Source: Salinimicrobium nanhaiense (GTDB lineage: Bacteria > Bacteroidota > Bacteroidia > Flavobacteriales > Flavobacteriaceae). From it: 64,000 bases of DNA. Shown here in pieces: positions 49,372 through 57,404 of this stretch (position 1 is its first letter; each line of letters opens with the position of its first letter). Position numbers and translations under genes: made by a program. The DNA lies in NCBI GenBank assembly GCA_012038135.1, contig JAAVJQ010000002.1, positions 275,135 through 339,134 of the forward strand, read 5' to 3'. Below the pieces are notes generated by a model. It was given only the letters and a program-made list of their open reading frames with translations, was not told the DNA's origin and ran no database searches.

Positions 49372-49707
49372 ATGAAAATTAAAGAAAGCACTCAATCCCG
49401 GTTTATTGACTTCACCACATTATGCAGATTACATAATGTAAAAACCTTGTGTGCTTTCGGCTCAGCTACCACAGATCATTTTGATGAAGCTTCGAGTGAT
49501 ATAGATTTATTAATCGAAATCGAAGAAAATGATCCTTTAAAAAGAGGAGAAAAATTGCTGGCTATCTGGGATAAATTAGAGGAATTTTTTCAAAGAAAGG
49601 TGGATTTGTTGACTGAGTCTTCCATCAAGAATCCTGTTTTGAAAAAAAATATTGATGCTTCAAAAATCCTTATCTATGACGGAAAAAGGCAGGAAGTATC
49701 TCTCTGA
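49372..49707 (+). CDS. mntA: MNT-type nucleotidyltransferase antitoxin (MntA)
   Basis: 111 residues. The minimal nucleotidyltransferase motif is GSATTDHFDEASSDIDLLIE (GSx10DxD). In the MntA-HepT systems the antitoxin AMPylates the HEPN toxin HepT. Its 3' end overlaps the HepT frame by 32 nt. It lies in the inserted segment between the two direct repeats. Confidence 0.88.
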   Translation: MKIKESTQSRFIDFTTLCRLHNVKTLCAFGSATTDHFDEASSDIDLLIEIEENDPLKRGEKLLAIWDKLEEFFQRKVDLLTESSIKNPVLKKNIDASKILIYDGKRQEVSL

Positions 49708-50011
49708 TATTCTAACAGCAATGGATTTAATTGAAGATTTTTTAGTTGACACACCTGATTTCAGCCTTTACCAAAATGATCTAAAAACTCAAAGTGCGGT
49801 TGAAAGACAGTTAGCTATAATTGGAGAAGCTTTAAATAAATTAAAGTAAACAGAAGCTGATGTTTTTATTCAATACGATAAACAAATAATTGGATTTAGA
49901 AACAGATTGATCCATGCCTACGACAGGATTGATACCGCCATTGTATGGGTAATTGTAAATAAACATTTACGAAAACTTAAATTAGAACTTTCTCAATTAC
50001 CTTTGGACTAA
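49676..50011 (+). pseudogene. hepT: HepT-like (HEPN, DUF86) toxin, interrupted by TAA
   Basis: A 111-codon frame from ATG 49676 to TAA 50009-50011, with one in-frame TAA at codon 58 (49847-49849). Before it, residues TEKGRKYLSDILTAMDLIED and AIIGEALNKL match HepT. After the stop the same frame continues with the HEPN RNase motif RNRLIHAY (RX4HXY). The catalytic part is thus lost unless the stop is read through. Next to a seemingly intact mntA. Confidence 0.8.
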
Positions 50012-50063
50012 GCAAGTAGCGCAGAGTTACCCAGCCTTACCTGTATATTCGATTAATTCTCAC

Positions 50064-50142
50064 AAAACTGCGCAAAATTGAGGCGCAGTTTTTATTTTTA
50101 CAAGAATGAGTAAAGACAGTCCTATAGGTATTTTCGATTCGG
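50064..50142 (+). repeat. Right direct repeat: terminator plus true murI start
   Basis: AAAACTGCGC/GCGCAGTTTT stem with T tail, then the genuine murI start at 50106. It pairs with 49183-49258. Confidence 0.85.
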
Positions 50143-50894
50143 GGGTTGGAGGAACCTCCATTTGGAAAGAGATCCATGAATTACTTCCCCTCGAGCATAC
50201 CATCTACCTCGCCGATAGCGTCAATGCGCCTTATGGAGAAAAACCTGCAGAAGAAATTGTAAGGCTCAGCGTCAAGAATACCGACAAACTCCTGCAAATG
50301 GGTGCCAAGATCATTGTAGTGGCCTGTAATACTGCTACAACGAATGCCATTCAGCACTTAAGATCTTCCTATACCATTCCTTTTATTGGGATCGAACCTG
50401 CCATAAAACCTGCGGCTCTAAATACCAGGACCAAAAGCATCGGCATCCTAGCCACCAAAGGCACCCTTACAAGTACCCTTTTTGCGAAGACCTCAGATCT
50501 TTATTCCAAAGACAACCGGGTGGTGGAAGTAGTGGGAAAAGGCCTGGTGGAGCAGATCGAAAAAGGCCAGAAAGATGCGCCCCAGGTGGAGCAAATGCTC
50601 CGGCAGCTTTTGCAGCCTATGCTGGATGCAGGGATTGATTACCTGGTGCTTGGCTGCAGCCATTATCCTTATTTAATTCCCACTTTAAAGAAGATCCTTC
50701 CGAAACATGTAACCATCATAGATTCGGGCATGGCAGTGGCAAAACAAACCAAACATGTACTGCAAAGCCTCGGCCTGCTCACAGATGTACAGCAAAAAGC
50801 TCCGGAATTCTTTACCAATGGTGATCCTGTCATACTGAAACATCAGCTACCCGAACCGCAGGAACGCTTTCACGTGAGCCATCTTAAATTCTAA
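50106..50894 (+). CDS. murI: Glutamate racemase
   Basis: 262 residues. FDSGVGGTSIW, ACNTATTNAI (Cys) and LGCSHYPYL (Cys) are the active-site motifs. It makes D-glutamate for peptidoglycan. Its 5' end is duplicated upstream around the MntA-HepT insertion. Confidence 0.96.
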   Translation: MSKDSPIGIFDSGVGGTSIWKEIHELLPLEHTIYLADSVNAPYGEKPAEEIVRLSVKNTDKLLQMGAKIIVVACNTATTNAIQHLRSSYTIPFIGIEPAIKPAALNTRTKSIGILATKGTLTSTLFAKTSDLYSKDNRVVEVVGKGLVEQIEKGQKDAPQVEQMLRQLLQPMLDAGIDYLVLGCSHYPYLIPTLKKILPKHVTIIDSGMAVAKQTKHVLQSLGLLTDVQQKAPEFFTNGDPVILKHQLPEPQERFHVSHLKF

Positions 50895-50904
50895 GATTTA
50901 AGGT

Positions 50905-51960
50905 CTAAAAAAAGAATCAAGAGACAAGAAACAAGAAACAAGACTTTGAGGAGGTAAGTTGTTGCCGGTTGCCGGTTACGGGTAAAAAAAGAATCAAGAG
51001 ACAAGAGACAAGAAACAAGACTTTGAGGAGGTAAGTTTATTGCCGGTTGCCGGTTGCCGGTTGCCGGGTAAAAAAAGAAACAAGAGCCAAATCTCTCTGG
51101 AGCGCTTTGGCGCACCATATCTAAAAATATAACTTTATATATTGAAAAAAGCATTGTGTTAACAAAGTTGCAATTAACTGGATAACAATTAATTAAAGGG
51201 ATGAGTTATATGATAGAGACAAGAAACAAGACTTTTATTGGTGAAGCCTTACTCCCAGAATACTGCCTACTGCTGACTGCCGCCTGCATACTTTAAAGTT
51301 GCGGGTTGCCGGTTGCGGGTAAAGAAAGAAACAAGAGACAAGAGACAAGAAACAAGACTTTGAGAAGGTAAGTTTGTTGCCGGTTGCCGGTTACGGGTAA
51401 AAAAAGAATCAAGAGACAAGAGACAAGAAACAAGACTTTGAGGAGGTAAGTTTGTTGCCGGTTGCCGGTTGCCGGGTAAAAAAAGAAATAAGAGCCAAAT
51501 CTCTCTGGAGCGCTTTGGCGCACCATATCTAAAAATATAACTTTATATATTGAAAAAAGCATTGAGTTAACAAAGTTGCAATTAACTGGATGACATTTAA
51601 TTACAGGGATGAGTTAAATGATAGAGACAAGAAACAAGACTTTGAGGAGGTAAGTTTGTTGCCGGTTGCCGGTTGCCGGTTGCCGGGTAAAAAAAGAAAT
51701 AAGAGCCAGGAGCCAGGAAACAGGACTTTAGTTAGTAAAAGTCTTCCTTCCAAATACCGCCAACTACTGACTGCCTACTGCATACTTGAAACTTACGGGT
51801 TGCGGGTTGGGAGTAAAAAAGAGAACCAAGAGCCTGGAAACAAGACTTTTAATTCGTATAATATTCCTTCCAAATACTGCCAACTGCTGACTGCCGACTG
51901 CAAACTTGAAACTTGCGGGTTGCGGGTAGGGAGTTAAGTCATAGTTATTCAGTAGGATTA
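50905..51960. repeat. Island of heptamer-period repeats with two ~240-bp direct copies
   Basis: No gene here. Units include (CAAGARA)n and (GTTGCCG)n, nearly all in 7-bp period. A longer block at 50991-51236 recurs at 51406-51644; it includes CTCTCTGGAGCGCTTTGGCG and a following A/T-rich segment. A second composite unit (ACTTGAAACTTGCGGGTTGC and CTGCCAACTGCTGACTGCCG types) starts near 51740. Short minus-strand frames reading through these repeats are artefacts. Confidence 0.75.
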
Positions 51961-51979
51961 AGAAATAAAATATTATATA

Positions 51980-51987
51980 TAAATTTG
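51980..51987 (+). promoter_or_regulatory. Possible -7 box of the PIN module (TAAATTTG)
   Basis: TAnnTTTG match 14 nt before the antitoxin ATG. No convincing -33. Confidence 0.35.
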
Positions 51988-52001
51988 GTAAAACGAGAGT
52001 T

Positions 52002-52211
52002 ATGATTGTAGAACGTAAAAACAATGAAATATTGGTGCGTTTTTCTGCGGGTACGAAGGCATCTAAAATTCAGTCTATTCTAGATTATTTGCGATATGAG
52101 GAGCTAACCTCAAAATCGGAAGCTACAGAGAAAGAGATAGAGGAGCTAACTAAGAAGTCCAAATCTGACCGCTGGGAAAAAATTAGAAAAGAAGTAGGCC
52201 TGGATGACTAA
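52002..52211 (+). CDS. Putative antitoxin of the PIN module
   Basis: 69 residues. An N-terminal strand-helix part (MIVERKNNEILVRFSAGTKA) could bind DNA or form the dimer, and the C-terminal acidic/basic helix (ATEKEIEELTKKSKSDRWEK) could wrap the toxin. No family recognised. It overlaps the PIN gene by 8 nt, the usual sign of a toxin-antitoxin pair. Confidence 0.7.
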   Translation: MIVERKNNEILVRFSAGTKASKIQSILDYLRYEELTSKSEATEKEIEELTKKSKSDRWEKIRKEVGLDD

Positions 52212-52656
52212 GATTGTTGTCGATTCAAATATTATATTTAGTGCGATTCTAAATGTAAATAGCCGAATAGGGCAAATTCTTTTAACCGGTCAGGACTGCT
52301 ACGAATTTTATGCTCCAAAATACTTAAGAAATGAAATCTGGGAACATCAGGAAAAAATTAAAAAAATTGGAAAATTTAGTGATGATGAGTTCCTGGAAAT
52401 TTATGAGTTAATTCTAAAAAATATTACCGTTTTAAATCACTCCATTGTACCTAAAGAAAAATATCTTGAGGCCTTTGAGTGGTGTGAGGATGTGGATCCA
52501 GCAGATTCTGCCTTTGTAGCATTTTCTTTGTTTTTAAAATGTAAACTCTGGACAGGAGATAAGAAGCTCCTGGACGGTCTCACTAAAAAAGGATATAAAA
52601 GAACAATTACAACCGAAAATTTATTTAAGGACTTTCTCCGAAAAAAAAGGAAATAA
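52204..52656 (+). CDS. PIN-domain ribonuclease toxin
   Basis: 150 residues. PIN acidic residues are seen in IVVDSNIIFSAIL (Asp), DVDPADSAFVAFSL and LWTGDKKLLDGL (Asp). Probable Mg2+-dependent RNase. Coupled to the upstream antitoxin. The pair is embedded between near-copies of a ~190-bp repeat (51741-51930 and 52787-53050), so it may have moved or recombined as a unit. Confidence 0.85.
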   Translation: MTKIVVDSNIIFSAILNVNSRIGQILLTGQDCYEFYAPKYLRNEIWEHQEKIKKIGKFSDDEFLEIYELILKNITVLNHSIVPKEKYLEAFEWCEDVDPADSAFVAFSLFLKCKLWTGDKKLLDGLTKKGYKRTITTENLFKDFLRKKRK

Positions 52657-52699
52657 AAGTAATAGTAGTGGTTTTAAAAAGGAAGTTTGAAAAGGTCAC

Positions 52700-53350
52700 T
52701 TTTTATAAGTTGCGGAATATAGGCTACCGGTAAAAAAAGAAACAAGAACCAGGAGCCAGAATCAAAGACTTTAATTGGTAAAAATTTTCCTTCCAAATAC
52801 CGCCAACTACTGACTGCCTACTGCATACTTGAAACTTGCGGGTTGCGGGTAAAGAAAGAAACAAGAGACAAGAGACAAGAAACAAGACTTTGAGAAGGTA
52901 AGTTGTTGCCGGTTGCCGGTTGCCGGTTGCGGGTAAAAAAGAGAACCAAGAGCCTGGAAACAAGACTTTTAATTCGTATAAATTCCTTCCAAATACTGCC
53001 AACTGCTAACTGCCGACTGCATACTTGAAACTTGCGGGTTGCGGGTAAAGAAAGAAACAAGAGACAAGAGCCAAGAACCAAGACTTTTTTGGAGTAAGTT
53101 TCTCTTCCCTGTTCCCTGTTCCCTGTTCCCTGTTCCCTGTTCCCAGTTCCCTGTTCCCTGTTCCCTGTTTCCAGTTCCCTGTTTCAGGTTTAAGGTTTCC
53201 TGTTTCCTTGTTTCACGTTCTTCGTTCTCCGAATCCCGAATTAACGATTCCCAAATTAACCAATTGACCAATCCCTCTTCGTACTTCCAACTTCGTACTT
53301 CTAACTTCGTACTTCCAAATTCCCATTGAATCATTCTAAATAAGCTGCAA
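52700..53350. repeat. Second heptamer-period repeat island
   Basis: Holds repeats of the kinds at 50.9-51.9 kb, plus a (CTGTTCC)n array at 53104-53186 and (ACTTCNN)n at 53281-53320. Two composite units (CCTTCCAAATACCGCCAACT... at 52787 and a variant near 52985) repeat the sequence left of the PIN module. No gene; the frames at 52724-53361 are artefacts. Confidence 0.75.
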
Positions 53351-53391
53351 AAGACCAACATAAAATTGTATTTTTGCGCAAATTTTCAATC

Positions 53392-54303
53392 ATGCAGAAC
53401 ATCACTATAAATATTCAGCCTACGGCCAAGCCAACTATTGTCAAGTTTGAGGCCAATACATTTTTAACCAGGCATGAAAGCTTTGAGTTTCATAACATAG
53501 AAGAAGCTCACCGCTCTCCCCTTGCCCAGCAGTTATTTCACCTTCCGTTCGTGAAGACCGTTTATATCGCGCAGAATTTTGTGGCGCTTGAAAAATACAA
53601 TATTGTGCACTGGAAAGATGTGCAACAGGAGCTTGCAGAGCAAATCGAATCCTTTTTGAATAGCGGCGGACAGGTGGTGACCCCTTCCGAAGAAGAAACC
53701 GGAAAAAAGATCCCCGTTACCGTTTATGCAGAGAGCACGCCTAATCCTACAGTGATGAAGTTTGTTTCGAACAAGAAACTCGTGTTAGAAACTGTGGAAT
53801 TCAAAAATATTGATGATGCGAAAAACGCCCCTTTAGCGAAGGCTTTGTTTCATTTTCCGTTCGTGAAAGAAGTTTTTATTGATGAAAACTATCTTTCCAT
53901 CATGAAATATGACATTGCCGAATGGGAAGAGATCACCCAGGAACTTAGGGAATTTATTAGGGAATACCTGGAACAGGGGAAAGAGGTACTTACTGAAGAC
54001 AGCGTACAGCCCTCCCCTTCTAAAGCCGAAGAAAAAGCACCGGCAAGGGAACTCAACCTGGATGACACCTCTAAGGAGATCGTTGCCATTCTTGATGAAT
54101 ATATCAAACCTGCCGTGGCAAGTGACGGCGGAAATATACTTTTTGAAAGCTATGATGAGGACCAGAAGCTGGTGAAGGTGATCCTGCAAGGGGCCTGCAG
54201 CGGTTGTCCTTCTTCTACTTTTACACTGAAGAACGGAATTGAAAATATGCTGAAAGAAATGCTCCAGGGTCGTGTAGAACGGGTGGAGGCGATCAACGGG
54301 TAA
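53392..54303 (+). CDS. NifU-family iron-sulfur scaffold with doubled N-terminal domain
   Basis: 303 residues from ATG 53392; the frame is open upstream by six codons. Two Nfu_N-type domains are in tandem (each has a LFHLPFVKTVYIAQNFVALE / LFHFPFVKEVFIDENYLSIM type core). The C-terminal Nfu/NifU domain carries CSGC (ACSGCPSSTFTLKNGIE). The last domain binds a labile [4Fe-4S] for transfer. Single gene after the repeat island; a repeat array follows directly. Confidence 0.9.
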   Translation: MQNITINIQPTAKPTIVKFEANTFLTRHESFEFHNIEEAHRSPLAQQLFHLPFVKTVYIAQNFVALEKYNIVHWKDVQQELAEQIESFLNSGGQVVTPSEEETGKKIPVTVYAESTPNPTVMKFVSNKKLVLETVEFKNIDDAKNAPLAKALFHFPFVKEVFIDENYLSIMKYDIAEWEEITQELREFIREYLEQGKEVLTEDSVQPSPSKAEEKAPARELNLDDTSKEIVAILDEYIKPAVASDGGNILFESYDEDQKLVKVILQGACSGCPSSTFTLKNGIENMLKEMLQGRVERVEAING

Positions 54304-54305
54304 AC

Positions 54306-54400
54306 CGGTTTAAGGTTTAAGGTTTAAGGTTTAAGGTTTAAGGTTTAAGGTTTAAGGTTTAAGGTTTAAGGTTTAAGGTTAAGGTTAAGGTTTAAGGTTT
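54306..54400. repeat. (GGTTTAA)n tandem array
   Basis: About 13 tandem copies of the heptamer GGTTTAA with two 6-bp units near the right end, immediately after the NifU stop. Confidence 0.95.
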
Positions 54401-54411
54401 AAAAACTATAA

Positions 54412-54504
54412 ATGAAAAGCAAATTTTTACCGCTTATATTGTTGGCTTTTGCTGCTATAATCAGCGGTTGTCAGGAAGTGAACTCCAGGTGCAGGAGCAA
54501 CTGA
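54412..54504 (+). CDS. Tiny lipoprotein (30 aa)
   Basis: ATG 54412 to TGA 54502-54504. The peptide is MKSKFLPLILLAFAAIISGC followed by QEVNSRCRSN. It has a full lipobox ISGC at residues 17-20 and a 10-residue tail. Lies between the GGTTTAA array and a terminator. Could be a real small lipoprotein or a truncated gene; the frame continues past the TGA for 14 codons (IVAFEDSLSNNGCK). Confidence 0.45.
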   Translation: MKSKFLPLILLAFAAIISGCQEVNSRCRSN

Positions 54505-54557
54505 ATTGTGGCTTTTGAGGATAGCCTTTCAAACAATGGCTGCAAATAATTACCACT

Positions 54558-54586
54558 ACCGGAACCTGAAAGCTTCCGGTTTTTTA
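54558..54586 (+). terminator. Terminator after the tiny lipoprotein
   Basis: ACCGGAA/TTCCGGT stem with a 9-nt loop, then six T. The rest of 54587-54857 shows nothing I can assign. Confidence 0.85.
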
Positions 54587-54857
54587 TTGCGAAATATTTT
54601 CAGATTCAGGAAAAAGACTTATTGTAAATAATTTTCAGAAGGAATCCATGAAAATTTCCACCCTACAGAAGAAGTTGCCGAAAATTCAGAAATTTCCAAA
54701 TCACTTCACAATTGTATCAGTTTATATTAGCATAAGCTGCCGGTTCCAGATGGGACTGGGCACCCCGGAGGATTGAAAATCGGGACTTATTTTCAGCAGG
54801 AAAAAACGTACATTTTCGGAAGCAGTTTTCGGCTATATTTATCTGAAATTCAGCCAT

Positions 54858-56045
54858 ATGAAAAAAGTTACCCTGGCTCCTCTCCTGCTTAAGGATGAGT
54901 GGCAAATTGCTATAAAATTTGAATTTGAAGAGGAGATAAGGTCTTTACTGAAGAAAGAAAAAATTGTGAAGTGGTCGGTAACGCATGGTTGTTATTATTG
55001 TGCCTATACGCAGCCCAACCGCAATCTGCTCTACACCCGACTTCGAGCTAACCATATTTTTGTGGATTATACGGCGCTGCAATATTTTAGTTTACCACAA
55101 AAACAGGAGGTTACAAAAAAAAGGCCTGCTCCACAATTCACCCGCAGTCAAAGAAAGGTGCTGCACGAATATGTCGCATATTTACGGGGACAGCGGCTAA
55201 GCGAAAGTAGTGTAAGAACCTATTACAACTTTGTTCTTAAGTTGGTTGATTTTATTGGGGAAAAACCTTTTGCTGAATTGACTTCCCGCGATGTGGAATT
55301 ATTTGTTGAACAACGCATTGCTGCAGAGAATTATGCGATTAGCACGCACAGGCAATGCATTAGTGCTGTCAAGCATTTTTTTGAGCTCTATAAATGCGCA
55401 GATATTGAGACTAAGGACATTTTTCGGCCTCAGAAGAGTCGGTTTTTGCCCACTGTACTTTCCAAAGAGGAGGTTATAAAACTGCTACAGGTCACCCGCA
55501 ATCTTAAGCACCGTGCGATTCTGGCAATGCTCTACTCTGCCGGCCTGCGCATTGGAGAATTACTGGAGTTAAAGCTGTCACAAATAGATGTTTTGCGGCG
55601 TCAAATTGTAATAAAAAATTCCAAGGGGCGTAAGGATCGCGTGGTAGTTTTGGCAGAGAGCATGTTACCCTTGCTCAACAATTATCTTTCCACCTATTTT
55701 CCGCATATTTATTTTGCAGAAGGACAGGGTGGCGGGCCGTACAGCGCTCAGAGCGTTAGAGCTTTTTTACAGGAGTCTTGCCGGCGTGCCGGAATAAAGA
55801 AGAAGGTAACCCCACATACCCTTCGGCATTCCTATGCCACCCATATGCTGGAGAATGGAATAGATATTCGGTATATTCAGGAGTTACTGGGGCATTCGAA
55901 GCCCGAAACTACTATGATCTACACCCATGTATCCCGCAAGGACATTATGAAGATCGAGAGTCCTTTAGACGTGACTGTAAAAGAGCTACTGAATTCTGAT
56001 AAAAACACTGAAAACCTGTTGTTATCCGGCAAAATTAACAGATAA
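54858..56045 (+). CDS. Tyrosine recombinase (integrase) of the cassette array
   Basis: 395 residues. The N-terminal ~85 residues are an extra domain (WSVTHGCYYCAY, LRANHIFVDYTALQY). The SAM-like core-binding domain is about residues 92-190. The catalytic domain has all six residues: Arg231 (YSAGLRIGE), Lys256, His320 and Arg323 (HTLRHSYATHM), His346 (GHSKPETTM), Tyr355 (MIYTH). The stretch between Lys256 and His320 lacks the extra helix characteristic of IntI; it is a XerC/D-like enzyme. It ends SPLD-like (IESPLDVTVKE). The array of attC-like sites starts 28 nt after its stop, so it is the likely integrase. Confidence 0.88.
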   Translation: MKKVTLAPLLLKDEWQIAIKFEFEEEIRSLLKKEKIVKWSVTHGCYYCAYTQPNRNLLYTRLRANHIFVDYTALQYFSLPQKQEVTKKRPAPQFTRSQRKVLHEYVAYLRGQRLSESSVRTYYNFVLKLVDFIGEKPFAELTSRDVELFVEQRIAAENYAISTHRQCISAVKHFFELYKCADIETKDIFRPQKSRFLPTVLSKEEVIKLLQVTRNLKHRAILAMLYSAGLRIGELLELKLSQIDVLRRQIVIKNSKGRKDRVVVLAESMLPLLNNYLSTYFPHIYFAEGQGGGPYSAQSVRAFLQESCRRAGIKKKVTPHTLRHSYATHMLENGIDIRYIQELLGHSKPETTMIYTHVSRKDIMKIESPLDVTVKELLNSDKNTENLLLSGKINR

Positions 56046-56050
56046 ATAAC

Positions 56051-56080
56051 TATATTCGTTTTGATATAACGAGTTACCAA
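56051..56080 (+). other. Putative attI-like insertion site
   Basis: TCGTT-TTGATAT-AACGA forms two 5-bp inverted arms with a 7-nt spacer, then GA and GTTACC, where the first cassette begins (GTT at 56073-56075). The position directly behind the recombinase and at the first cassette boundary is where attI would be. No binding data. Confidence 0.5.
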
Positions 56081-56432
56081 AAATGCCGCTGACAAACAGA
56101 ACGCAGGAAAAATAAAAACTGACTCGGATAAATAACGGACTTACAAAATGCCATTTTTGGAAGGAAAGAAAAATTGAGTTTAAAAGGAAAATTGGCGACG
56201 GATCACTTACTCGGACGGAGAAAAGAAAAGAACATTAAAAATAACTTTTTCGAGAGGTAAGATAGATTGAGTTTGAAAGAATAATTTGAAACGGACTTTC
56301 TCACTCAAGCGGAGAAAAAAATCGGACGAAAAATGCCTTTTTTGAGAAGTAAGTAATTATAAACTTTAAGAGCAAAACGCAGCGGATTGAAAAGCGAAGC
56401 GGCTCACTCGGGCGGGCGGCACATTTGGTAAC
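56073..56432 (+). other. Cassette C1, no gene recognised
   Basis: Starts GTTACCAAAAATGCC; ends GGCACATTTGGTAAC, an almost perfect reverse complement. The interior is A-rich with recurring words CGGAC, GCGGATT and CACTC, plus two AAAATGCC-TTTTT palindromes (56145, 56329). No frame over 60 codons that looks real. Confidence 0.6.
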
Positions 56433-56551
56433 AATGTATAAAAACAATGCTTAAATTAGTCTCGAATTGAAGCTCCGTGCTCGCTTGCAACGCCTGATTG
56501 TCCTGCGGACAATCACGCACGCCAGCTCGCACTGTTTTTATACGGGACGTT
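56430..56551 (+). repeat. attC-like site S1
   Basis: R'' GGTAAC, spacer AATG, stem TATAAAAACAATGC ... GCACTGTTTTTATA, then CGGGAC and GTT. Inner hairpin GATTGTCC-TGC-GGACAATC. Confidence 0.85.
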
Positions 56552-56841
56552 ACATACAATGCCTCCAAAAATAACTGTGTGGATATCGCAGACTTTACCA
56601 AGAGGATAAACTAAACGAAGCGGACTGAAAAGCGGGTCGGATAAACGGCGGACTTATACTTAGACGGAGGAGAACGTAAAATGGCGTGCGGACTGACGTG
56701 TATGACGGATTAAAAGCAGACTCACTCACTCGAGCCGATTAAATAAACAAAGCGTGACATATAAAACTTGGAAAATAAATCGGACACGGAGAAAAAATAC
56801 TGGGAACGTGTTTACTCTGGCGGGTCGGCACAGTATGTAAC
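56549..56841 (+). other. Cassette C2, no gene recognised
   Basis: Bounded by GTTACATAC and GTATGTAAC. A-rich, same vocabulary (GCGGACT, CGGAC, ACTCAC) as C1. No convincing frame. Confidence 0.6.
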
Positions 56842-56959
56842 AACGTATAAAAACAATGCTTAATTTGGTCTTGAATCGAAGTTCCGTGCTTGCCGGCTCA
56901 GCGGATTGTCCTGCGGACAATCACGCGCGCCAGCTCGCACAGTTTTTATACGAGACGTT
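56839..56959 (+). repeat. attC-like site S2
   Basis: R'' GTATGTAAC, spacer AACG, stem TATAAAAACAATGC, right arm GCACAGTTTTTATACGAGAC, GTT. Belongs with S7 to the CGAGAC subtype, with GCGGATTGTCC before the hairpin. Confidence 0.85.
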
Positions 56960-56984
56960 GTGCAACATCGGACAAAATTGACTA

Positions 56985-57389
56985 ATGAAAAATATTAATT
57001 CTGTTCATTTAATAATCCTTCTTCTATTTTCACTTCTTAGTTGTAACAGTGACAATAGCCTGGTGCAAAATATGGAAGGATTCTGGCAAATCGAAGATAT
57101 CAGTTATAAGAATGAGAATAAGCGGAATGAATTGAGTGGAAATACCATCTCATTTGGTGAAAATTCTGGAAGCGTCCCCAAGGTGGGAAACTTTGATAGG
57201 GATGCCGATATACAGTGGGGTGTTATACAATCAAAAAATGCGGATAGTCTATTTATTAAAACCGGAAACCCAGTTTTTAATGGCCAGTATCAAATCCTAT
57301 TTGCAACAGACGAAAATAACTCAGTCTTTGCGAAACTGATATCAGAAAATACTGTTATTGAACTTCGTAAAGTTGATTTAGGATTGTGA
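56985..57389 (+). CDS. Cassette C3 lipoprotein (lipocalin-like)
   Basis: 134 residues from ATG 56985, 28 nt after the cassette start. Lipobox LLSC. The mature part has a lipocalin-like pattern (MEGFWQIEDISYKNENKR, then short strands ending NTVIELRKVD). No family assigned with certainty. Cassette ends are GTTGTGCAAC and GTTGCACAAC. A group II intron was inserted behind its stop on the opposite strand. Confidence 0.75.
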   Translation: MKNINSVHLIILLLFSLLSCNSDNSLVQNMEGFWQIEDISYKNENKRNELSGNTISFGENSGSVPKVGNFDRDADIQWGVIQSKNADSLFIKTGNPVFNGQYQILFATDENNSVFAKLISENTVIELRKVDLGL

Positions 57390-57404
57390 CGGATCATCAG
57401 AAAA

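Noticed and set aside
50891..53361. Frames of 60-130 codons within the repeat islands
   Set aside because: They consist of translated heptamer repeats with repetitive peptides and lie on both strands alike.
54306..54400. Telomere-like or replication-origin repeats
   Set aside because: The array fits the general heptamer pattern of this region; no other sign of an origin (no dnaA boxes or dnaA gene).
54858..56045. Classical integron integrase IntI
   Set aside because: The IntI-specific segment between the second and third conserved blocks is absent, and R boxes (GTTGTGN and similar) do not fit GTTRRRY strictly.
56404..56920. Minus-strand frames (56404-56601, 56726-56920, also 60699-60938)
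   Set aside because: They read through the palindromic sites and give near-identical peptides from the repeat itself; no start signals.
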